64,000 nucleotides of DNA. It comes from Symsagittifera roscoffensis. Taxonomy: Eukaryota; Xenacoelomorpha; Acoela; Convolutidae. Shown one piece after another: positions 11,900 through 23,038 of this stretch. The translations under genes were made by a program, and so were the position numbers. The notes below the pieces were generated by a model that saw only the letters and a list, made by a program, of their open reading frames with translations, had not been told where the DNA came from and did no database searches. Location of the stretch: positions 79,547,200 through 79,611,199 of the forward strand of contig NC_087062.1 of the NCBI RefSeq assembly GCF_963678635.1, in the 5' to 3' direction. Within the stretch, counting starts at the first letter, position 1, and each line of letters starts with the position of its first letter.

Positions 11900-13130
11900 A
11901 GCTACTGCCAAGTTCATCCTGCTGTTTGACTCGTCCGGTTGACTACGCCTTTTCAGCATTTCTGAGTTATCTAAGAACTTGTCTATGGTTTCATCTTCAC
12001 GTAGCCTTGGTTTCTCGGATCATCGCTTGGTTTCCTTGCACTCCCGAGCCGGAGCGGTTCATCAGTATCTCGAAAATTGTCACAGCAGTATCCGGCTGAT
12101 ATTGTTTTTTCACCATCACGCAGTTCACGGCTGTCCCATCCAAGTCACTCGTGAGCGCACTGCTTTATCGTTTTTCTGTCAAGTCTCTATCTCAAAGTTC
12201 AGCTTGATGACTTCTGCACCGGTATCTATACAACCGTAGGGTTCATCTTTATAACATCTCAGTTTTGAACACCCCTTTAGATTCCTCGCTGCGCCCATTG
12301 ATCATGGACAACCTTGTGAGGCACGTCTCCAGGGATCAATCCAGAGGTTCGAACGCTGTAGCCATCGCTTTTGCATCCCTAGAATAACCCGTCTGATCTT
12401 TCATATCTGTTGTTTGAGGCTCTGGAACAACATTCCTGTCAGAGTCGCTGGGCTGAGCTCTTCCCTGGTTCGATTGATTCCAATTTGAGGAATCACCTCT
12501 TGTTTTTGCATGTTCGTCGTTCGTTCGAGAGTGGCCTAATGCCAGTAGAGCACTCTCTGATGTTTTTAGGATTCCTGGGCCCGTTACTACCAGTTGCGGC
12601 ACTCGTTGGGTTACCTCTTCCTCTCGTGTACCCATAGGTCCCTTCTCTGTTTTAATGCTCATAGAAAATCACTCTCGACTATCTGCTAGCTTCCCTCAAG
12701 TGTGCTCCCCTACTTCATATTGGCTCCTGTTTCCCAGGAGACGTCCAATCTGTCCATTATAGCCTGAGTGCGTCTTTCCATCATCGCGTCTATCCTTGTA
12801 TCGAGAGTCCCAAGAGTCTGCTCTTGTTGAATGGGAAGCTGCTCCAGGTCACCTCGCAATCGTTTCTCTCTTTCCTCAGCCTCCCGCATTATTCGCGACA
12901 TTTTCTGGCCAATTAATCATCTGTTCTCTCTCTTAACCGCTTTTTGCTTTTGCTGACCTCCTGTACGTTATGACTTATTTCCTCCCGCAGACTTTCTTTC
13001 TCAACATGAACTGCTCTTTTTAGCTCACTCATTCTGATCGAAATCTGTTCATTCTGCTCACCCATGCTATCCATCAACCTGATCGAAATCCTCTTACTTT
13101 GATGCTGCATTGTCCAATCTTGGAGTCACT
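11900..13130 (-). pseudogene. Degraded gag
   Basis: Near 12000-12260 the minus strand reads GCIDTGAEVIKL, then IFEILMNRSGSGVQGNQAM. This matches GCIDTWVEVMRL and IFEILLNRFGSGMKGHQAM in the core capsid-like domain of the intact Gag. Shorter open stretches at 12336-12662 and 12710-13110 (charged, coiled-coil-like) correspond to the N-terminal half of Gag. Stops and shifts are frequent. Confidence 0.65.
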
Positions 13131-14440
13131 AGAAGTAGCGTCACCTGATTCCTGACAGGCAGTTTAGTACTTGTCGAAACTGACGCTGCTGTTCCTCTCT
13201 GTCTCGAAGGTCCTTCAAACTCCGCTTAGAGTTCCACTTATGTGGTCCCTGAGCCGGTGACCCTAAACGCACCCACTTGCATGTGCGAAACGGCCATTAT
13301 CATGAATTCTCTCGATTCTTGTTTCCATTTATAGCCGTGTTTATGGTTCTTTGCACCAAATCGATCCGTGTTACCATTCTCCATGTTTACGTTGCCTCGT
13401 TTTCATAGTTCGAACTGCACTTGAGTTTTAGAGTCATCGATTTCTCTATTATCTTTGTCCTCTTTTTGGTTTGACTTCAAAAGCCAGTTCCCGTTCCCAT
13501 GGTTAACGGAGATAAATTTCCTATAGTGTTATTGACACGTTCCGAAGACGAGGAAGATGTTGCCGCCTTCTCTGATCAATCCTGGTAATTTTAGTAGGTG
13601 AGCCTCCTACTGCCGGTTTTTCAATCGAAATATCGGACACTTCCGACTTTTCTTCTCGATCAAGAGTCCTGGTCGAAGCAGCGAAATCGTTGCCCTGTTC
13701 TACGGGAGTAGATACACTCGTTTACTTCCTGATACAATTTCCTTTGGTTCCATGTTCCGCCTGATTCTCATCCTGAGCAGGGCTCAGATTGTTCTCTGCT
13801 CCTAAATTTGTCCTTTTGTCTGTCTTCCGAGATCGTTGACTCCTTGTTTCAAAGATTCCTCCTGAAGCTTTCTTCCCCTTTTTGTTCCGAGTGTTCATTA
13901 ATTATAAAAAAAAATTTTTATTCAATTTGAAGATGAAAGAATCAAAAAAATGTATTTGTATTGGGATCCGTCTGTCATAGCTTATTAGTTCAACTGGTTT
14001 ATAAAGAAAAAGTTTTCTCCGTTTAGCGCCGCACCAAACAGACAAAACTTGAAGGCAGTATCTTTCTCTCATGTGGGAGGCTATTGCACCCTTGTTGTTC
14101 TGTGTTAACTATCTGCCTTCTCTTTGCCCGAGCTTGACCTACTAAAACTCTCAAGACAACCAATCTTCCAAAAAATGAGTAACGAATTGCATTCCTAATC
14201 AATTTAGTGTCGACTTCTAATTTCGGTCAGACCTAGAGTCGCGAGTCTCTGGATTTCTGCCTGTTCTGGTCTTTTTATGTTCTTTTCAGTTTTTATTTAA
14301 ATGCAAGCTACCAGTGCACTCACTAGTTTCCTGTCTTGTTTGGTCTATCTATTTGTCTTAATATCTTAATTCTATCCAATAAATGACTTGCTTTGGTTTA
14401 CCATCCTATAATGATCGCTGCGTTTGCGTTCGGAAAAAAA
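13131..14440. other. Leader of the decayed element, no gene seen
   Basis: By position this is the 5' end of gag and the leader of the minus-strand element. It is rich in stops on both strands. I see no recognisable domain and no continuous reading frame. Confidence 0.4.
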
Positions 14441-14830
14441 TATTTGTAGACCCCTCCGGATTGGCGTTCAGTGATCCTCTTAAAATCGCATAAAAGAGAA
14501 TCCCTCCGACTTGGGACACCTCCGAATTGGCAGAAACAGGATCCCTCCGGATTGGGCTTCCTTCGAATTGGCAAAAATACGACCCTTTCGGGTTGGCAAA
14601 AACAGGACCCCTCCGGATTGACGAAAACGGGACCCTCCTTTTGGCAAATTAACAATCCTTTGCCGGATTGGCAAAAACAGGACCCCTACTGATTGGGGAC
14701 CCTTCAGAATTGGCAAAAAAGGACCCCTCCGTATTGGGACCCCTCCGAAATGGCAAAAATTTGACCCTACTGTATTGGCAAAAACGGGACCCCTCCGGAT
14801 GGGGCCCTTCCGAGTCGACAAAAAAATAAA
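14440..14830. repeat. Degenerate minisatellite in the leader of the decayed element
   Basis: Loosely repeated units built from ggacccctccggattggcaa with spacers, roughly 20-40 bases apart, run through this stretch. It occupies the same position, between LTR and gag, as the 14-base repeat in the intact element, although the two repeat sequences are unrelated. Confidence 0.7.
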
Positions 14831-16700
14831 AACCGCTACCTTTCCGGATACGGTATTAGAGTCTAAAATGCAGAATCAACTACTTAGGAAGGATTTATCT
14901 TTACTTTGGACACCTCCGGTTAGAAGCCCTGCTCCGGATTGAAATATTTAGCGATTTCCTTTAGCTGGGAGGGGTCTACCAATCGGCATATTTCCGACTT
15001 GCTTACTGATTTCAAGGTTGCCTAAACCTTGTTTGTTGTCTGAAACAGTGTAAAAATTCCTTATTCAACAGTTTGGTAAGGATATAAGGTCTTTCCTAAA
15101 AGTTTTTATAAACCGTGTGGGTCTAACCTCAAAACCGTTGTTTTTGCTTAAAAAATTTTATAAATTCAATTTCTTCAGAAATTTTTTTTTTAACATTTAA
15201 GCTAAGTTTAGTAAATTGCTGATCTAACGGTACTAAAATTAAATGGATGGGTTCAGTTGTTAGCGAGTTATGAAGCAAACTGTTCTTTATGCAAAGTTAA
15301 AAATTTTTCAAACTTACAGGTAAAACCTATCTTTTTCTGCAATTCTTGTCTGATTGACTAAAAATTGTTGATCCCAACTTAGAAATTTTAGTGTTTTAGT
15401 TCAAAGCAATAAACCCAAACTAAAAAACTTTACTGTTGAAAAAATTTTCAAAAAACAATGCTTTTTAGACCCTTCCGGGGTGATGAATCCACCAAATCGA
15501 ATTCGTGCAGTTCGATTCGTGAAGAAGCCTGGAGGGTGGTTGGTAAACGGATTCTAAAACCTGACAATTTACTAGTGTATGTTGTCCAAACAACAATTTT
15601 TTATCACAAAGGAACAAAATTATCGAAAATTTTTTCTGGTTTTGTGGCGTTTCGTTTTTCTAAAAATCAAGAAAAGTTTGATTTTGTTGCCCAATTAGTT
15701 CCAACCACCTCCGAACTAAACTCAACCAATTTGTTTTACTTTTTAAAGACGTGTCACAATATAACCGACTATATAAGAGCTTTTTTCCGTTTTTGAAAAT
15801 TATGTATATCTCAAAAATTGCGAGTTCTGGGGGGATTAAAATTTCACTACTTTGACCCTAAAACCGGTTTGTTTTGACCAAAAACCGATACGGGAATTTC
15901 ACAATGGGTAGCATAAAGAGTAGTGTTATAGTGTTGTACTCCTCCGGGTCCGTTCAATATCCAAATTAAGGTGCTTAACTTGGAAAATCGCAACTCTGTT
16001 GAGGGTCACTACTGTGCAGTCACTGACGAGCCCCCACTGGTTGATTTCGTATTTTTTGTACCAAAAAGGGTACAAAACTACCTAACAATAGACCAAAAAT
16101 TGAAAACTGTTGTCCTAGATACCCTTCTTCCTGCCCCTTGCACTGCTTGCCGGATGAGTCTTCCACTCTAATCACTTGACCCTTTCGGATTGAGCGCAAA
16201 TTAGAATCAACCGGCCTAAATACTCAATCAACCCTCAAGTACAGGCACCAGAAAGAGACCACAGTTTTGATTGAAACAATTCGGTTTGATATGACTGCCT
16301 TTAACAACAATATATCCGACAACAACAAACGGGAGGGTCGGATCACATTTCGTCTGGGGGATGATTTCTACTGATTTTGTGTGTTTTTTTGTTTTTTGTT
16401 TTTTCGGTAATTTTTGGTTTTTTCTCAGGTACTATACTACTTTTATTTTGATTTGTTGTTTACCTTTAAGTGTTTGTCGTCACATACTGCTCAGAGACCA
16501 ACAGGACGGCCGATCCCCCACCCTTCACGATACGTGAATTTTCGAACTTAATTATGTTTAAAAAGCTACATCGGGGAATCCAGATGGCTTTCGCCTTCCG
16601 AAATACCCTTCTGGCTCTTGGCCAGGGGCCTTATTTAGAGCATCCGCTGGTCAAGGAAAGCTCCGTTAACGTGTCTAACGATCATGATATTTGAAAAACA
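14831..16700. other. AT-rich leader, no gene supported
   Basis: Scattered TCCGG-containing phrases such as ctcctccgggtccg and accctttcggattg echo the neighbouring minisatellite. A 112-codon plus-strand frame at 15458-15796 has no recognisable domain and lies antisense to the element; I do not call it a gene. Confidence 0.4.
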
Positions 16701-16701
16701 A

Positions 16702-16716
16702 CACCAAGCAGCGCCA
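16702..16716 (-). promoter_or_regulatory. Primer-binding site of the decayed element
   Basis: The minus strand reads TGGCGCTGCTTGGTG, starting with the TGG expected to pair with a tRNA CCA end. The intact element has TGGCGCTCCTGGGTG in the equivalent place. In both elements the 11 bases before it and the LTR end align without gaps. The priming tRNA is not identified. Confidence 0.6.
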
Positions 16717-16727
16717 AAAAATTATAT

Positions 16728-17280
16728 ACTTAATATTCGCCCGGAAGCACATACCGGAAAATAGGGCGAGGTTCTGAAACGACTTGCTAGCGTCCAAACA
16801 CAGCTTTGCTTGCTTTAAATCGTGTCTACCAAGCTATTTCAATGTGTGGTTCATTAACATCGGGTGATGTTAATTTAGTTCAATTCAGTAAATCCCGGAA
16901 AGCTGAAATTTGAAATATAGTTCACTATCTTTCACCGAAACCCTATTGGGTTCTTGATTCCGGACCAAGAGGTGTCTGCTTGACAACCAGGAAGGGTAGC
17001 AAAATCCTCCCGATAGCAGTTCTGATTCTCGGGATTTGTTAAGAAACGATTGTAGCTGTACAATCGTTACGACTAAGAGCGCTGCTCTATAAACATCCGT
17101 CGAATGTAATTTTCGCCGTCTTGTTGATCGCACGTCTGTGTTATAAAAGCAAAAATCGCTGTTCTGATTTTCGCGGTTTCATTTGCTGCAAAAAATAAAA
17201 TTGCTACGTGTCATGCACACCCAAATTGAAAATTTAAAAAATATTTTGTCCATCCAAATTGACCACTCCTAATACGTTCA
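16728..17280 (-). repeat. Probable 5' LTR of the decayed element
   Basis: The LTR end (TATTAAG on the minus strand, versus TGTTACA in the intact element) lies 11 bases before the primer-binding site, as in the intact copy. The far end is set by weak similarity of ccaaattgacc near 17260 to the start of the intact LTR. The boundaries are approximate and the LTR appears shorter than 900 bp. Confidence 0.4.
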
Positions 17281-17948
17281 ATTTAACGATTAACACTAAT
17301 AATCGTTCAAATCAATCAATTTTTCCACCAAACTGCTTCGAATAAAAGTTCGTTGATGACATGCATTTCCAGTCATTCTGGTCGAATGTCACATCGACTT
17401 CTTCGAGGCCATATTTTTTTACTATGCAATTGAGGGCATAGCCGGTTGTGCAGGGAAGATATTTACAGTCTGTTCTTTCAATTAAACCCTGAATCCTGAT
17501 ATGGGAGGGTAGTTTTCTGAGGAAAGTCAAAAAGCCTGAAAAAACTATCAACAAATCAACGCTCAAGCATGATTGTTGTGATAAACTTATTAAATAGATT
17601 TGTTATGATTGATATTTGTGCCTGTTTGTGGAACGCCCTCTGAGGGATTTTAGAGACAGGTCTGTCAAGTGGCTTTCTGTGGGGAGGTGGGAAACTGGAA
17701 CTGACTCGAAGAGTCTGGTGGTGCACCGCTGGACCTACTGAGCTCGGGTGAGATTGTTCCTTGTTTTTGATTTTTGTAATTCGATTTTAAAAATTAAATT
17801 TATTTAATTGCCTTTTATTTTTTTGTTTGCTGAATTATAAAATTCCCACTAAAAGCTTATCATGGGTTAGTTCAGTCACCTAAAGTTCAGTCAAAATCCT
17901 TTTTTTTAACCTTTATGCTGAGTCAAGATAAGGAAAAACAACAAAAAG
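17281..17948. other. Junction sequence, no gene seen
   Basis: This lies between the decayed LTR element and LINE-A. It may be LINE-A 5' untranslated sequence. A minus-strand frame at 17312-17566 has no recognisable features. Confidence 0.3.
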
Positions 17949-18092
17949 TGTACGAGCAAAGATTGCTTAAAACCTTCAGGACTGATAAATTGGATTAGAT
18001 GTGATTGTTGTTCTAGTTGGTATCATAACAGTTGTGTAAATATTTCTCTTAGCGACTCTAAGAAAACCCAATGGTTTCAGTGTCCTTTATGA
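17949..18092 (+). pseudogene. PHD-like zinc finger of LINE-A
   Basis: The frame starting at 17949 reads a Cys-x4-Cys pair, then CDCCSSWYHNSCV and WFQCPL before a stop where the last Cys would be expected. Spacing and the WYH signature match PHD fingers that occur in some LINE proteins. The final ligand is lost to a stop codon. Confidence 0.55.
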
Positions 18093-18312
18093 TTTGATGT
18101 AAATTCTGTTAATAAAACAACAATAGGTAATGATTTATTGCTAGACAATTATGTTATTACAGCCATCTCAAATGTCCGAGTACTCAGGAGAGTACCAAAA
18201 AAGTTCGCGTGTTCCCTTGGCGGAAAGTCTGTCGGACAAAATAAATGACATCGCATACAAGGAAGAAAATGTTACAAAATGGCTAATTTTTTAACATCGT
18301 TCTTGTTTTTTT

Positions 18313-18681
18313 TTGGAGCAACCGAAAAGAAGTGGACGCAAACAGACCACAAGCATGAGCTCTTTGATAAATAAAAAATATCGAGCAAATGAACAGTTTT
18401 TTCCAAATCCCCAAGTTTCAAGCCCGCCTCTGAGTGACTTCGAGCAGAGCATAAAACTAATAAGTAGTAAGCTCGATGAAGGAAATGTAAAGGGGGGAAA
18501 AAAGCTTGCTGCTTCGGTTGACAAAATTGCTCCTTTTTCAACTGATAACTATCAAAAATTGTTGTCTAAGCATCCTCAGCGAGCCAATATTGCAGCTCCG
18601 AATCCAAAAAAGTTAGACCGTTTTTTCGTAACTAATTTTGACCTATACAAAGCAATAATGTCCTTTCCGAACGGATCGTAG
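18313..18681 (+). pseudogene. LINE-A N-terminal segment before RT
   Basis: A 122-codon stretch contains KLAASVDKIAPF and LLSKHPQRANI and ends in AIMSFPNGS. This pattern precedes RT in related non-LTR elements, where it is followed by a PGPDGL-like motif. Here the next piece (AGPDKLAPQIFKDL) is in another frame, so a frameshift lies at about 18680. Confidence 0.6.
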
Positions 18682-19631
18682 CAGGTCCTGATAAATTAGC
18701 TCCTCAAATTTTTAAAGATCTTGTTAGTAAGTCGAATGACAAGGCAGGACTTAGTTTTCTGAAATCGCTTGCTAAGCTGATAAACCTCATAAAACTCAGA
18801 TGGCAAAATACCCGAACCCCTAAGAACTTTCTTTTTTGGCGCAAAGCTTATTGCCCTCATAAAGATAGACGGAGGGTTGAGACCGATTGCCATAGGCAAC
18901 ACGCTGAGACGTATCGCGTCTAAATGCGCTGGAAGCAAGGCCCTCTCCGAGCGATAAAATTTTTTCGAAAACATACAGGTAGGATGCGGTACAAAACGAG
19001 GAGCAGAAGTAGCGGCACACTCGTTTCGAAACCTAATTGAACGCGACGACAATCCAAAGTGCACTGTTCTTTTAAAACTAGGTTTTAAGAATGCCTTTAA
19101 TTCTCTAAATAGAAAAACAATGCTGAATCATGGTTATTCAAATTGCCCCGAATTGTATAATTACACCCATTGAGCGTAGAGTAAACCTAGTTACTTTTTT
19201 TACGGTAATTCAGCAAGGTAAGACGATCCTGAAGCCCCAACCCTTTTTGCGGAAACAATTCAGACACTAGTCAAACAGTTGGAGTCGAAAAATAACATCT
19301 GATATTTAGATGATGGAAATTTTGCCGACGACTATAAGGTAGTACTCCGGGACCTTAAAAACATTCTGAAATCGGAACGAATTTACGGCCTGAGCATGAA
19401 CACTGAGAAGTGCGAACTTTGTTTTTGGGACCGACTACGAGTACACAATTCCAAAAAATATGCCCCAAAATAAAAATAAAAACAAAAAAAGAACGCCTCA
19501 TTTTAGGATCTCCACTCGGCGAATTTTGCCGAAAAGAATTACCGGACGAAAAAATTATGGAGCTTGAAAAAATCTCGGATATCGTTGACAAACTAGACGC
19601 TCATTATGGCTTTTACCTCCTAAACAATTAG
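18682..19631 (+). pseudogene. LINE-A reverse transcriptase core
   Basis: Across three frames one reads AGPDKLAPQIFKDL, then GGLRPIAIGNTLRRIASKC (RT motif region 2-3), LLKLGFKNAFNSLNRK (motif A with its Asp replaced by Gly), and YLDDGNFADDY near 19300 (motif C, catalytic Asp-Asp). GLSMNTEKCEL follows. There are several frameshifts and stops. The altered motif A residue alone would kill polymerase activity. Confidence 0.65.
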
Positions 19632-19632
19632 C

Positions 19633-20022
19633 ATGCCAAAACTCCTATATTTTTTGCTTACTAGCCCTTGTTTTTTGCAACGGGATTTATTAGAACGCTA
19701 CGACAAATTACTAAGAAATTCGTTATGCAAGGTCACTAGTGTGAATATGGATGATAACAAGTTTTTACAAGCAGTTCTCCCGTCAGCCAAAGGTGGCTTG
19801 GGCGTTTCTTCCGCTCGTCTACTCGCTTTACCCGCTTTCTTAGCCTCAGCAGTAGGAGCAAAAAATGCCTTGAGCGAAATCTTTGGTTTGGAGCATGTGG
19901 ATGGAACTTATGATGATGCGCTTAAAGTTGGTTTAAACTTGGAAAAATTGAAATGGCTCCGAAAAATGAAATCCAAGAAAATTGGACAGAGCCAATTTTT
20001 GACAGCGAAATTGCAGATTTGA
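19633..20022 (+). pseudogene. LINE-A RT thumb region
   Basis: A 129-codon frame includes LPSAKGGLGVSSARLLALPA, a phrase typical of the region after the catalytic core in this type of LINE. It is colinear with the pieces on either side and ends before a frameshift at about 20020. Confidence 0.6.
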
Positions 20023-20095
20023 TTTTACGACTCGAGCCAACGGAACGGATGTTAAAAGTTTCAACGCGTTCCAAGATAGATTTGGCTCCCAATGG

Positions 20096-20623
20096 TTGAA
20101 CAACATCTCGTGCAAAAATTTAATGTTAAAACTATCGAACCAACAACTCAGAATTGCGATAGGACTTCGATTAGACGCAAAAATATGCGAACGGCATAAA
20201 TACGTCTGCAGAAAAGACGTTACCCAGTATGGTTGGCATGGTCTTTCCTGCCTCAAAAGTGCAGGGAGATTCTCTAGGCATTCGAAATTGAATGTCTTTA
20301 TAAAGCAGAGTTTATCTTCTATTCACATTCCGTCTGTTTTAGAAGCAACACACCTCTACAGGACCAATCAGAAGCGACCAGACGGTTTGACGCTCGTTCC
20401 ATGGGCTGTTGGTGAGCAGTTCTTGTGAGCTCCAACGGTGGTAGACTCCTTAGCTCCTTGTAGGATTAAAGCCGGGTCTGTTTGTAACCCTGGTACGACT
20501 GCCGCTGAAGCGGAAGAGCAAAAAAATGACAAGTATAAAGATCTTGTAGATGATGGATATCTTTTTCAACCTCTAGCTTTTGAGATTCAGGGCGCGGCCG
20601 GCCCCAGCACAGAAATTTTATGA
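20096..20623 (+). pseudogene. LINE-A restriction-like endonuclease
   Basis: Two stretches in the same frame (20096-20428 and 20438-20623) are separated by one stop where a Trp would be expected. A Cys/His cluster (CERHKYVC, HGLSC, FSRH) precedes KRPDGLTLVPW and VVDSLAP, then QKNDKYKDL and PLAFEIQG. The PD...D...K spacing resembles the PD-(D/E)XK endonuclease that cuts target DNA in R2-like elements. Catalytic residues are inferred by pattern only. Confidence 0.6.
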
Positions 20624-20629
20624 ACAAGC

Positions 20630-21255
20630 TTTGTAAGAACCTAAGGAAAACTGCTAGAGAAACTGACTTTCGAGAAGCTGACTCCAATTGTTTACCCAAC
20701 TCTGGCATCAGCCCAACGTGGTTTCAGACCCAAACGGTCAACTACAACGAACCTTATAGAATATCTGCATGAAATCGATAGCTGCTTAGAGTCTGAAAAC
20801 TGCTCCTATCTGAATATCTTCTATATAGACTTCAAGAAAGCGTTTGTCAAAGTCATGCATGAGCTTCTCATACAAAAGTTGGCTGCTCTGGGGATTGGTG
20901 GACATTGTTTGAATCTGTTAAGAAGCTACCTCTATAAACGGAAGCAAACTGTGAGACTAAATGACACTGTTTCAGATGAATTAGAAGTATTCAGTGGCGT
21001 ACCACAAGGCTCCATCCTCGGACCGCTCTTCTTCTTGGTTTTCATAAACGATCTTCCATCATGTGTCATGTCCAAATCGTTCGGTTATGCTGATGACTAC
21101 AAAATTGTAGGCGACAACCCTTTAACACTGAATATAGACGTTAGAAAACTGTGGCGGTGGTGTGACGAAAATTTCATGTCAATGAACTTAGGAAAAAAGT
21201 AAAGTGCTCTGCATTAAAGGTACAGCTCCTATCGCACTGCCAAACCATGAATTTG
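20630..21255 (+). pseudogene. LINE-B reverse transcriptase, 5' part before the interruption
   Basis: The sequence reads QRGFRPKRSTTTNLIEYL, then YIDFKKAFVKVMHELLI (motif A region), GVPQGSILGPLFFLVFINDL and FGYADDYKIVG (YADD active site). The open stretch 20855-21202 covers most of this. LINE-B is 5'-truncated directly against the end of LINE-A. It stops at 21255, where an inverted LTR begins, and resumes at 45119 after the giant element. Confidence 0.8.
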
Positions 21256-22109
21256 TGTAACAGTCGCCTACTTCGGTCACATATGAGGCTTAAGAAAAAT
21301 AGGCCCTATAACCATTGGCTCAAGAGTCAGGGACACTATCTCTTGTGTTTTTCTACCTCAAGAACGGTCGGAGCCAATTCGATTCGCTTGCGACATGAGA
21401 CTAGAACCCATTACAGCTTAAAGGCCACTACCAAAATATCCCCCCCACTCTAGAAAATAAGAATTTTCCCATACTTAGGTCTCGAAATACCCAAAATACA
21501 CAAACGCCGTTAAAAACAGGGTCGGAACAATCCGTTGAGTTACTTTTTTATTGGACAGTGGAACTTTGATCCATTTCAGATGTATCAACCTAAAACTCGC
21601 CTTATCTCAACATAACAATCATAAAACACACTCGAGAAAACTAAATTTGGAACTCACATGTCGACACACTCGAGAATAGGGAGTAATTAAAGTGATGAGC
21701 AACTCGAGAATTGAATAAAATAACTTGAGTAGTTCAATACTAATCAGTTTCAATAAATAAAATAAGTTTTGACTCTAGAATTGAAGTTTTAGTCTGAACC
21801 ATTGGGACACTCCAGCTGTCCACCTTTCCGTTGAAGGTTCACTCTAGTTCAGCTCGAATAATTGTACTCTTCTCTCTCGATTATCTCGTCTCCTATTTCA
21901 GGATAAGACCGCTCTACTCGTGTCTTATTTTGTATCTGGAAATTGCGAATAGCAATTTCCTGCTGTTTTCTTAAGTAATTTCCCGCTATTGTTAATTCGG
22001 TCGTTCTGATTTTTCATTTTATGTTTTCAGTTGTCGCGAGAAAATTGAGCATGACAGGCTCCATTCGAAATTTTGAAAAAAAACTTCACTCCAAAATCAC
22101 GTATACTCG
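21256..22109 (-). repeat. Inverted, diverged LTR copy head-to-head with the 5' LTR
   Basis: The reverse complement aligns along almost its whole length with the 5' LTR. It begins TGTAACAGTCGCC where the LTR ends ...GAATGTTACA. It lacks about the first 45 bases of the LTR near 22080-22109 and differs by many substitutions and small indels, so it is clearly older than the LTR pair of the intact element. It gives the block 21256-45118 inverted terminal repeats. Confidence 0.85.
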
Positions 22110-23012
22110 TGTCCCACATACGTCGGTCATATTTGGAAGTTTGACCTTGAGAAAAGCAAGAGCACTTAATTTTGGGGTGAAATTTAATTTTTCAAAAATT
22201 CGAATAGAGCCTGTCATGCACGATTTTCTCGCGATAACTGAAAACCGAAAAAGAGAATTGAGAACGATCGAACAACAATCGCGGGAAAGTTGCTAGATAA
22301 AACAGTGGGAAATTGCTATTCGCAATTTCTGTCAGAATAGAACGAGAGTAGAGCTGTCCCATCTGAAACAGAGACAGGCGTATTCCCGAGAACTGGATTG
22401 TCATCACTCGATTGGATTATTATTTGAACTGAACTAGAGTGAACCTTCGGTGGAAAGGTGGACAGTTTGAGTGTCCCAATGGTTCACGAGAAACTACATC
22501 CTAGAGTTAAAACTTGTCCTTGTCATTGAAAAATTAAAACTCATTTAGTTACATTATTTAATTCTCGAGTTAATTACCGACTGAAGTACTTCCCTTTCTT
22601 GAGTGTGCTACGATGTGAGTACTTAATTTAAATTTCTAGAGTGTGTTTTATGATTGTTATGTTGAGGTAAGGCGAGTTTTAGGTTGATCCATCTGAAATG
22701 GATCAAAGTTCCACTGTCTAATAAAAAGTAACTTAACGGATTGTTCCGACCCGGTTTTTAACGGCGTTCGTGTATTTTGGGTATCTAGAGACCTAAGTAT
22801 GGGGACGTTATTATTTCTAGAGTGGGGGGATATTTTGGTAGTAGCCTTTAAGCTGTAAAGGGTCGTAGTCTCATGTCACAAGCGAACTGAATTGGCTCCG
22901 ACTGATTTGAGGTAGAAAAATACAAGAGATAGTGTCCCTGACTCTTGAGCCAATGGTTATAGGGCCTATTTTTCTTAAGCCTCATGTGTGACTACAGTAG
23001 ACGAATGTTACA
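22110..23012 (+). repeat. 5' LTR (903 bp)
   Basis: It begins TGTCCCACATACGTCGG and ends GACGAATGTTACA. The same sequence recurs at 44221-45118, starting TGTGCCAGTCGG, with a 5-base gap that accounts for the length difference. It contains many CTNGAG hexamers. A candidate polyadenylation signal AATAAA lies at 22720. I could not assign the U3/R/U5 borders. Confidence 0.9.
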
Positions 23013-23023
23013 TAGTGTTTTTA

Positions 23024-23038
23024 TGGCGCTCCTGGGTG
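23024..23038 (+). promoter_or_regulatory. Primer-binding site
   Basis: TGGCGCTCCTGGGTG lies 11 bases after the LTR end. The equivalent position of the decayed sister element keeps TGGCGCTGCTTGGTG, so the site is conserved between the two. The implied tRNA 3' end is CACCCAGGAGCGCCA; I do not recognise which tRNA it is. The 11-base gap is longer than usual for Gypsy elements. Confidence 0.6.

Larger units (their letters stand above)
1..17280 (-). mobile_element. Decayed Gypsy-type LTR retroelement, sister of the intact element at 22110-45118
   Basis: Read on the minus strand from right to left, this stretch has the same order as the intact element: LTR, primer-binding site, leader with minisatellite, gag, nucleocapsid zinc knuckle, end of RT, RNase H, linker and integrase. 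Individual segments align by eye to the intact proteins (for example GNLVMC followed by FDD for RT, and FRVDNRA for RNase H) but are full of stops and shifts. Protease and most of RT are deleted between the knuckle and the RT active-site region. The integrase end is amplified into a tandem array. Anything corresponding to the accessory ORFs would lie beyond the left edge. The right boundary is inferred from LTR similarity and is approximate. Confidence 0.8.
17949..20623 (+). mobile_element. LINE-A: non-LTR retrotransposon relic with restriction-like endonuclease
   Basis: The colinear pieces are a PHD-like finger, an N-terminal segment, a reverse transcriptase with YLDD, a thumb region, then a Cys/His motif and a PD-(D/E)XK-like endonuclease segment. 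The frame changes several times and stops interrupt it, so it is inactive. This order, with the endonuclease after RT, is known from R2-like and related non-LTR clades. Clade assignment is inference. Confidence 0.7.

Noticed and set aside
15458-15796. 112-codon plus-strand ORF
   Set aside because: No domain, AT-rich, in the leader of the decayed minus-strand element.
21256-23012. One 1757-base LTR starting TGTAACA
   Set aside because: The 3' side repeats only 22110-23012; the left half is an inverted older LTR copy.
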